A stretch of 64,000 bases of DNA from Xiphydria camelus (Eukaryota; Arthropoda; Insecta; Hymenoptera; Xiphydriidae). The position numbers were made by a program, and so were the translations under genes. Shown in pieces: positions 56,833 through 64,000 of the stretch. Position 1 is the first letter of the stretch. Each line of letters starts with the position of its first letter. Below the pieces are notes generated by a model that ran no database searches, was not told where the DNA came from, and worked only from the letters and a program-made list of their open reading frames with translations. The stretch lies in contig OY783197.1 in assembly GCA_963678675.1 (NCBI GenBank), positions 20,937,934 through 21,001,933 of the forward strand, given 5' to 3'.

Positions 56833-58930
56833 GTTGATTTCGCACGACCGTAAAAATTGCTCAAACACATTTTCCCTCTCATAGATTCGTTTTATTTCCA
56901 ACGCGTATACCTCTCATCGTCTTCCTCGTCGACACCGCCCGGGAATGCCATCTATCTCCTTCGCACGATAAGATAATGGAGGCAGCTATGTGGAAACGTC
57001 GACTTTCTAACGAATAAGGGCGCGCGTGCCTCGTTTGGTCCGCCCCTGCGTACCTTTCGTCGTACCGCTTGGTACACCGAGGTATTCATACCACCGAGCA
57101 TTCTTGGCATCCTACATTCATACCGGCACGGGGTATAGAAGCGCCTCCGTAAGGCATTACACAGTCGGGCGTTCGCATATGTGCTCGCCTCTGCACTCGC
57201 GCGAGCAACGCGGAGAGCCCCGACTCGTCTACCTTCTATCTTCACATGCGCGCGTCCCCCGGGACCCCCTCGCACCCGGCAAGCGATGTTTACACGGAGA
57301 ACTTTAATTGGAAATTCGAATTGAACGTATCCCTCATAACTTGGGTTTGATTTACCGGCAACTGGTCGCGCAACGGGCCTATCGGAACGGAGGAGACAGC
57401 GCCGCGCATAGCTGCGACAGAGCTCGCTCGAGAGTGCGCGTTAATTAGATTTAATAACGATTCGAATATATTCCGGTCGAGATGCTGTCCGCTCCGATGG
57501 AAATTTGAATACCGAGTTGGCGCAATATCGTAGTTGAAATCGAGGGGTAGTTCGTATGAAGATATAACTGGTGATTTGTTCCAATACGTGATATTATGAA
57601 AATTAATATACTCTCCGCAATTATGAAAATGAATATATTTCCTTATAAAATTGCCCTTATAAATTTCATAACGGAATACATTAATTTTTGTAACCGCGCA
57701 TTGAATAAAAGCTTTACATACAATTGTATTAAATTTAATACACACTTTTTTATAGCGCACGATTTAGTTATTTTTGAATTTTTAGATTAAATTGGGTTTA
57801 TAATTCGATCGAAAAGAGAGTTCTATGTCAAAACAGGTTAAAAGTTCACAGCTGACGGAATAATGTTTTTCGAAGCGAAGGTCGTTCTCTGTTACCATGC
57901 GCGTACCTATACTTTCACCCGCTTTACCATACCATGTATTATTATTCGTAAAGCCACCAACGAGATCGAGGTAAATTGCCACCAATCGCGGGTTATTATC
58001 GTCATTACTCCAGGACTCGTGTTATAGGATCTATTTACATCGTCGGACAGCCCGGCAAGGTTGTAGTCCCCCTATTCCACTCGCCTGCGGTCTGATCGCA
58101 ACCGACTATTACTACTCGCCAGCATACTTACTGTACTATTTCCACTGGGCCGTATACAACGCGATAGATTAAAAATGCAACATTTTTAATCAAGTTTTTT
58201 CCCTTCTCTTTACGTTGCAATACTTTTAACTCATACGCGACCTATCCCAGCACAATCACTTATGTATTACAAAAATCATTTTTAGTCGACCCATTCTTTC
58301 AACGTCAGGATTCAGATATCGATGAATCTCGCACGCGGACGAAACCGCGAGTAGCGTCCAGGAAGAGGCGACAAGGAACGGCGAAGGGGTACGGCGGGAG
58401 TGTCGTTGTCAAAATATGAAATATCGACGACATGCGTCCCCTTGACGGGGCAGGCATGTCCCTAAATGCGATCATTTGTCCCGGAGCAACGCGGAGAGGG
58501 AGCCGTTCGGAGCCGCGGCATCGGGACGTCATCCCCATTTGCCCCGTGCGTGCCACGGACGGCATTCCCACCTTCCCGGTCAGGATAATTATACCGAGTA
58601 CGGGATTTCACTCCTTCGGTAATCATGTGTATAAATAAGCCGGCTTAAAACAATCGGTGCGTCCCGCAGGGGCTGGCGGGGCCACGGCGACAGTGGGACT
58701 TTGTCATCGCCGGGGAGAGGGAGCTCGAGAGAAAAGGCATTAGTAGTATCGCGACCGTCTCCGCAGGACGTCCGCGCCCGATACGCGGCGCGACGGCTAC
58801 GAGACGTAAGGGGTTCCCAACTTCCGTTCGATTCCTCGAGATTGAATTTTTCGTTAGAGAATTCTTATTTCTCGGACGTGTACGTCATCCGCTTGTGTGG
58901 AATTCCATTTGCGGCGAGCAACTCGCGTAA
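56833..58930. other. Unique spacer, no gene seen
   Basis: CpG-rich at 56930-57290 and 58280-58900; AT-rich at 57560-57800 with repeated ATTATGAAAAT and AAATTTCATAACGGAAT-like words also seen at 62020-62530. Frames at 56952-57275 (minus) and 57026-57307 (plus) overlap. No gene. Confidence 0.5.
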
Positions 58931-59338
58931 ATGAAAAGTATGGCTAAAGAGTATGACGGAAGTCTGAGACGAATTGAACCGAAAAGATATGGCTACGAAT
59001 CGTACACTGTAAAATATCCTGCGGTGTGGATACCTGTATAGACCACTTTTGGTGTTAGATAACAATGGCATAAGACTAAATGACACCAGTTGTGGTACGT
59101 ATAGGTATACACCGGTGAAATGGTGTTAAGAATTAACACCATTTCTTTTTTACTGTGAATTCTAAACTTTCAGCCAGACAAGTTTATCGTACCGGCTGAA
59201 AAGCAAAGCTTACTCGACCATACTTTTGAGACAAAAAAGAAAATTGTCTAGCTGAAAGCCTAGGATACGATCTGTAACCATATTTTTTTGATTCAATTCT
59301 TCCCAGACTTCTGTCGTACTTCAGTTATATTTTTTCAC
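58931..59338. repeat. Inverted-repeat element split by family G
   Basis: ATGACGGAAGTCTGAGACGA, then ATTGAACCGAAAAGATATGG, on the left is inverse to CCATATTTTTTTGATTCAAT followed by TCTTCCCAGACTTCTGTCGT on the right. The inner arms have TTTCAGCCAGACAAG and TTGTCTAGCTGAAAG. Family G interrupts the left arm at 59005-59157. Confidence 0.75.
59005..59157 (-). repeat. Family G element nested in an inverted-repeat element
   Basis: CACTGTAAAATATCCTGCGG at the left and CCATTTCTTTTTTACTGTG at the right. The reverse complement aligns along its whole length with 42148-42299, including CCATTGTTATCTAACACCAA. Confidence 0.85.
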
Positions 59339-59561
59339 GAGGGAAATTAGGTGGAACTCTAGAAGATATTACCAAAGTGTTCGGAAAATTCTTCAGAATC
59401 ATTTTTTACATCAATTTTTAGTGGGTTAGGAAATAATAAGAATTCACACTTGTACTTAGAAACGTTATACTCACAAATATACGAACCTACGATAAAATTG
59501 ATAACACACTCCCGTGTAACTTTATAAAGCAAAACGTTCCTCGCGGATAATATCGAACCTA

Positions 59562-59773
59562 CACTGAGAAAAATAACTTGGTCAATCAAACCAAAATCTT
59601 GAAGATGATGACCAAACCGTTTGGTTGAAATGACAAAGTTTTGATTAGAATAACTAAACATTTGGTTAGGATAACTAGATATTCGGTTGAACTGACCACT
59701 ATTTTGGTTAGGATAACTAATCACATTTGACTAGATGCGTTTTGTCATTTTAACCTAATTATTTTTCTCAGTG
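59562..59773 (-). repeat. Family A element, short, TA-flanked
   Basis: CACTGAGAAAAATAACTTGG and AATTATTTTTCTCAGTG, TA on both sides. It lacks the GGATCCTCCATC segment (about 27 bases) that most copies hold. Confidence 0.85.
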
Positions 59774-60842
59774 TACATGCGCAGCGAGACGCTGGCTCCG
59801 TTCGAAAAAATTCCACGAAGAATAACGCCTAATTTTCTACCCCCGCAAATCAGGTACGACTTATATGTGCGGGAATCCTCCCGCAATACGTCAGCCTATA
59901 CAATGCCGGGGGCGATGGAGGCCTGCACGGTGCACCGGGGTGGATGATTAATCACTGCCGGAATAAAATACCACTACGAAAACATAATTCAGCGGTGGGA
60001 ATCTTGTTAAACCCGACGAAATTATGATCCGAGCTCATTTCGTATTCAGTTCTCGCGGATGATAACTCGCGCGTTTCCGTCTACCTCGGCCCCTCGCCCT
60101 CGCGCCAATATTTCGCGCCGATGCGCGCCGAGGGAGAGGGTGTAAGGTCGGGGGGGAAAGGAAAGTGGGAGCGTGCGAAGGAGGAAGGGGGCGAAGAGTG
60201 AGAGAGGGGTTGAGGGATTCTATTGTGGGTACATCGACGGAAATCTCGCAAGGTGGACGAAGTCTGCCTGAGCGCGGATATCTGTGACGTATTCGGTACA
60301 CCCATTCTGACCTCGCCGGCGGTGCATTGTGTTGCAGCACGCCCGAACGAACACTTCTCTCGATGGCGTCGCGGACCCCGCCGCATCCCGGATGGTAGGT
60401 ACCTATTCGTACGTCGAGGAAAGCTTCACGAGCCCATTCATCCCGTCGACCGCGAGGCCGAGTCCTCGAGGAGCGCTGCACGCGACCGGTAAGCGCACTT
60501 GACGAGTGCCATCGATCAGCCACCGGGTTTCATCTTGGAAGGGAAACGAGATACGGTGAAGTGTTAAGAGTGAGGGGAATGGAGGTTTTTACCAATCGTT
60601 TTCTGCTCCCTTATAGCGAATTAATGAACCCGTGCGGAAATTCCGCAGATGACACGAGATGGGAAACGTAAATGCTAAAGATATGGAATGATTGTGGATT
60701 AGATGTTATCTTTGCTAAAAGTCAATATTTATCATCAATTTTCAAACAGATAATACAACGTGCAATTGTAAATTAATAATTCGCCAAAAGTGGAGAACTT
60801 GATCTTTAAAATGGTACCTCCTTCATCGTTTTTGGTTTCGTA
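59774..60842. other. Unique CpG-rich spacer, no gene seen
   Basis: CpG-rich at 60040-60520. The 162-codon minus frame at 60035-60523 overlaps other open frames, is Arg/Pro-rich, and has no domain. No gene called. Confidence 0.5.
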
Positions 60843-61075
60843 CACTGATAAAATAACCTGATCAATTTTACAAAAATTCTGAATATCATAACCAAACTCT
60901 TTGGTGAAATGTGGATCCTCTCCATTTGTTTGGTTAAACTGACCATTTTCTGGTCAGAATAATTAGACGTGTAGTTGGAATAACTGAGTATTTGGTTCAA
61001 TTTACTAGTATTTTGGTTAGAATAACTAAACTCGTTTAATCAGATGCGTTTTGTCATTGAGTATTATTCTTAGTG
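60843..61075 (-). repeat. Family A element, TA-flanked
   Basis: CACTGATAAAATAACCTGAT and GAGTATTATTCTTAGTG, TA on both sides. TTTTGGTTAGAATAACTAAA in the interior. Confidence 0.85.
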
Positions 61076-62019
61076 TATGAAAGGAGAAAAAGGATTTGTC
61101 GCGAAATATCACTTTCTAGAAATAACGCAGCAAATTACTCTTTCGAGATAAAAAAAACCGAAGAAAATTCGTAAGGAAATATGCGAAGCGATTTAAACTA
61201 AAGATTTTTACCTGATAATTCTTTTGTACCTTGTTTCGATTTCATCACATCTTACTAGCCAGTAGGCGATACTCGCAAAATAGACACATGTTCATACGTC
61301 AGCCACGTGGAGCGCGCTGGCATACGAACAATATGACATTTGCTGAAATCGAGGCTACGTCATTCTAATCATCACAGCGTTACCTTGCCATTCGACGCAA
61401 CAGATATACGAACTACATATGAGGACGAGCAATACGTGTGCGTATGTAAGTATTGTATACCGACTTACGTAGCCACTGACGTCTATCTATACAATATAGA
61501 TACCGCATACCCCTTCCTAACGTTTCTATATACGTATATATGTACATGCATAGTAGAATATACACGCCTCCTCTCGAAGCTACATAAATAAGTTACACAT
61601 ATGTATCACCCGTTCTGGAAAGCCCCGGAGCCACGTTGCAGCGGCCCCAGATGTCATTGCTTCCGAGGCGAAATAGATGCGACCGCGTGTATCGCGCGCG
61701 CGTATCTGTAAATACATTCCGATACACGCGGAGGATACGAATACTGGGTTACACTCGCGGGTAGCGCGACGTAAAGGAACGCTACTTCTCCGGTGCTTTG
61801 TGAAAATCCGAGATGAAATGTTCCCCCTTTCAAAGTTTAATTTCATTCGAAATGAAAAAGCGGTCGCGGTTCTGCGAAAGAGCGAATGCGAGGATGTTTA
61901 AGTGGGTACGCCGACCCTCTGCAGTCGCCGCCCCGAGCATTCCGTAAAAATCTCCAATAGAAATGTGGATAAAACAGCAATTAACATATGCACGAGTGTA
62001 TTATTATTCACACGCAGAA
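61076..62019. other. Unique spacer, no gene seen
   Basis: Single-copy, TA-rich at 61390-61600 (several TATATA words) and CpG-rich at 61620-61760. Frames of 74-88 codons overlap on both strands without domains. Confidence 0.5.
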
Positions 62020-62530
62020 GTGTATGAAATTTTAAACAAACAGCTTTTAAAATTCAAATAGTTTGTTAAATTAGAAAACCAAGTGTTCTTAAATTTCAAA
62101 TATGACATGAAATTTCATAACGAAATGTTTTGAAAATTGAAATACGTTATGAATGTTCGTAAACAATTTGTCATGCTTACAATATATGTATACAGATACC
62201 TCTGCGCAACAAATTTAGCGACTCGCATATGAGTTTTCAAGAGCTGTCATTAAATTTCATAATCTTACATGGTAAATCTTTAGTACGGTGTGTGAAATTT
62301 CAAAAGCAAGTTTTTAAATTCAATACGTTTATTCGAGAATTCAATTTCACACCGCAAATTTCATACATGTATTTGAAAATTAATACACTTCAACTCAAAA
62401 TTCAAGTATTTATTTGAGTTATACAAGACAGTTGTTAATTGTCAAACAATTATATGTGATTCTCAGATTCAATACTGCAGTTCTTAAAATTCACAGAACT
62501 TTGTATTTCAAATTTCAAAACATGTTTAAC
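62020..62530. repeat. AT-rich field of recurrent AAATTTCA / AAAATTCAA words
   Basis: Short words such as GAAATTTCAAAA, TTAAAATTCAAAT, AAATTTCATAACG, AATTTCACACCG and CAAATTTCAAAAC recur in both orientations for about 500 bases, with no fixed period. It may be a decayed repeat or biased sequence. 57575-57760 has similar words. Confidence 0.5.
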
Positions 62531-63233
62531 AGCGTACAAACGCGCGAGCAAATACGTATATGTACACGTGGAAACGCCCGGACGACCCCTTATCCGAAAG
62601 GCGAATACATTATTCCGCCGAATCGGCTATTCGCAATCCGTGCACGCGTGGTCTAGTTTAACTTTCAACCGCGCGCGGCTACTCGCGCGTTTCGCGCGGT
62701 TAATGCCCGCGCGGCAATTTTGAGAGGCTGGCAAATATAGTTTACACCGGCGCGCAACGACGGCCCCCGTGCAGAGGAAATAGAGGGGAGCTGCCGCGAG
62801 ATAACGGCAATGGCCCTCCGCGGGGGCGCACTAATTTATTTGTGCTGCTTTACGCGCGAGTACGCGTTGCCAGTGGATATTACCCGATTAAACGCTCGCG
62901 ATGCGCAGGTGCTTTCGCGTTCTCCGCGGAACGCAGTTGCGATCGTTTTAAATTTTGAAGCCTGCGGAATATCGTCTCCGCGCGGCTGTACTTGATGGCT
63001 TTATATTATTTTATATACGTGAAAAGAATTAATCATCGTCGATTTTAAGAAATAAGTTATGAAACCGAAAACAAATTAAAAGTTCTTACGACTGCAACTG
63101 TATTATGTGTTCAACGTTACTCAAGAATAAAAATAGCTCTGATTCTCCCCCGTACTCTCTTAATCTGAATCAGTAAAAATAATTGAGAATCAGTGTATAG
63201 GCACTGAAATTCAGCGAACATAAGGTTATTGTA
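62531..63233. other. Unique spacer, no gene seen
   Basis: CpG-rich at 62540-62990, then AT-rich. Nothing coding recognised. Confidence 0.5.
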
Positions 63234-63306
63234 ATTTCAGTAACTTTCCATTCACTGGATTTCAGTGACTTTTCACTGACTTTCAGTGATTTTCACTTTT
63301 CAGTAT
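63234..63306. repeat. Cluster of TTTCAGTGA direct and inverted words
   Basis: TTTCAGTAAC, TTTCAGTGAC, TTTCAGTGAT and TTTCAGTATT occur within about 75 bases, mixed with TTCACTGGAT and TTCACTGACT on the opposite sense. Upstream (about 63191-63225) are CAGTGTATAG and CACTGAAATTCAG. Confidence 0.65.
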
Positions 63307-63926
63307 TTCAAGGACCACTAGGTTTATCATTAATTGTTACACTCTAATTCGTGTCTATGGGAATGATTATATTCAATCATTAAGAATTTTAGAATAATAA
63401 TATTAAATTGAAATATTATTTAAATTATGCAATTGTAGCATTAAATAAGATAGCGCATTGTTATCTTGATTGAAAAGATACTCATGTAAATAATTATTTT
63501 TCAATAGTATCTACCTATAAAAATCCTTCGCAAATGTTTATTTAATGTAAAACGATGATTGCAAGAAGCAAGTAATCCTTACCCGGAGGCAAGTAAACGG
63601 GACGTTAAATTGCAGTTTTCACGAACTGCGCTACAATAATTACAGTAACAAAATCTTCATTTCTGCGAAGCAGTACACACACGCGGCGTTTTTATTTTTT
63701 TCGGTATGTCGTTGAGCGAAAACTATTTTATCCAGATTCTCCTCCGGTTAAAATTCTCGAACGTCAGTAAACCGCATGGAATAAGAAGCAGCGAATAGAT
63801 CGCAACGGAACTCTCCGCCGGATAATTATCATTTTTCGCGCTACCTGCACTGCAGCTCCCGCGCGCGCGCGCATTTCTCCCGCACCATCCTAGCGCCAGC
63901 ATGTAGTTCGTCTTCGTTACAGTCGC
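63307..63926. other. Unique spacer, no gene seen
   Basis: AT-rich to about 63560, then CpG-rich toward the window end, including GCGCGCGCGCGC near 63862. No gene or RNA recognised. Confidence 0.5.
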
Positions 63927-64000
63927 TATATATACAGCAGACTCTCGCGCGTCCGGCGATTATCTTCTTGCTAACGATTGACGGCGAGATGGCGTGCACG
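63927..64000 (+). promoter_or_regulatory. Possible TATA promoter and start codon at window edge
   Basis: TATATATA at 63927-63934 lies in CpG-rich DNA; 55 bases downstream ATG (63989-63991) has purines around it (GCGAGATGGCG). A TATA box about 30 bases upstream of a start site would place transcription near 63955-63965. The window ends 9 bases after the ATG, so no frame can be tested. Weak. Confidence 0.15.

Noticed and set aside
14642..61000. A recurring peptide like MTKRIWLNEFSYSNQN in several open frames
   Set aside because: It is the translation of the family A element (AATGACAAAACGCATCTGG...) in one phase. It recurs because the element recurs, including in noncoding, interrupted copies.

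Overview
The window looks like noncoding DNA from an arthropod nuclear genome, most likely a hymenopteran insect; an ant is my best guess. The evidence is indirect: CpG is abundant in the unique DNA (no depletion visible by eye), the unique sequence is a GC/CpG-rich mix studded with TAAT-type motifs, AT-rich miniature inverted-repeat elements are very dense, (GA)n/(TC)n tracts recur, and nothing resembles a bacterial gene, operon, rRNA, tRNA or CRISPR array. I found no open reading frame I can defend as a gene or exon. The open frames longer than about 100 codons lie in CpG-rich DNA that is open on several frames at once, or in simple repeats, and their translations are Arg/Ser/Pro-rich with no recognisable domain.

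Layout: islands of unique, CpG-rich sequence (typically 0.5-2.5 kb) alternate with AT-rich clusters of short non-autonomous DNA transposons. I use letters for families defined only from copies inside this window. A: ~210-325 bp, built from TTAGTTATTCTAACC-like units (13 copies, one a foldback). B: ~250 bp, AATAAATGTTTGTTTGAATATGG type (about 8 copies or pieces). C: ~120-310 bp, AATAATTGCTGGTGCCAAA type (5 copies). D: ATAGATTGTACGGCAGT type (3). E: one copy. F: CATATGTGGATTTGGTCATA type with CCCAGGCGGAAAAAT ends (3 plus a fragment). G: AGTGGTGTTAATT type (2). H: ~350 bp, GAACTCGGTCTT ends (4). I: GGGGTCGCAAGTAATTATTT type (2). J: CACGGAAAAAAAAAT ends (2). K: CTAAACTTACTCG type (2). L: GGTAAAAGTGGGATAGACG type (3). 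P: a palindrome-rich unit containing AATCAGCGTGAAAAAATACA (dispersed and once in tandem). Most of A-E, G and J, plus several single-copy elements, end in CAC(T/C)GAGAAAA or a close variant next to TA, which points to Tc1/mariner-like mobilisation by transposases not encoded here.

The elements repeatedly sit inside one another, so relative insertion order can be read. Examples: G inside F inside H (41.9-42.7 kb); a 68-bp retroposed fragment with a 13-bp target duplication inside C inside D (4.7-5.2 kb); E and C side by side inside A (53.5-54.3 kb); a 1.45-kb GGGGAG-ended element carrying a P array inside B (24.1-25.8 kb); a 1.1-kb foldback flanked by TTAA inside a CACTGAG-ended element (33.4-35.0 kb). 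Two sequences resemble 3' tails of non-LTR retrotransposons (28.4-29.2 and 31.5-31.8 kb).

The last ~80 bases contain a TATATATA followed about 55 bases later by an ATG in fair context, the only place where I see a weak hint of a promoter or first exon. The window is best read as an intergenic region or a very large intron. Copy boundaries were set by eye and may be off by a few bases to tens of bases in diverged copies.
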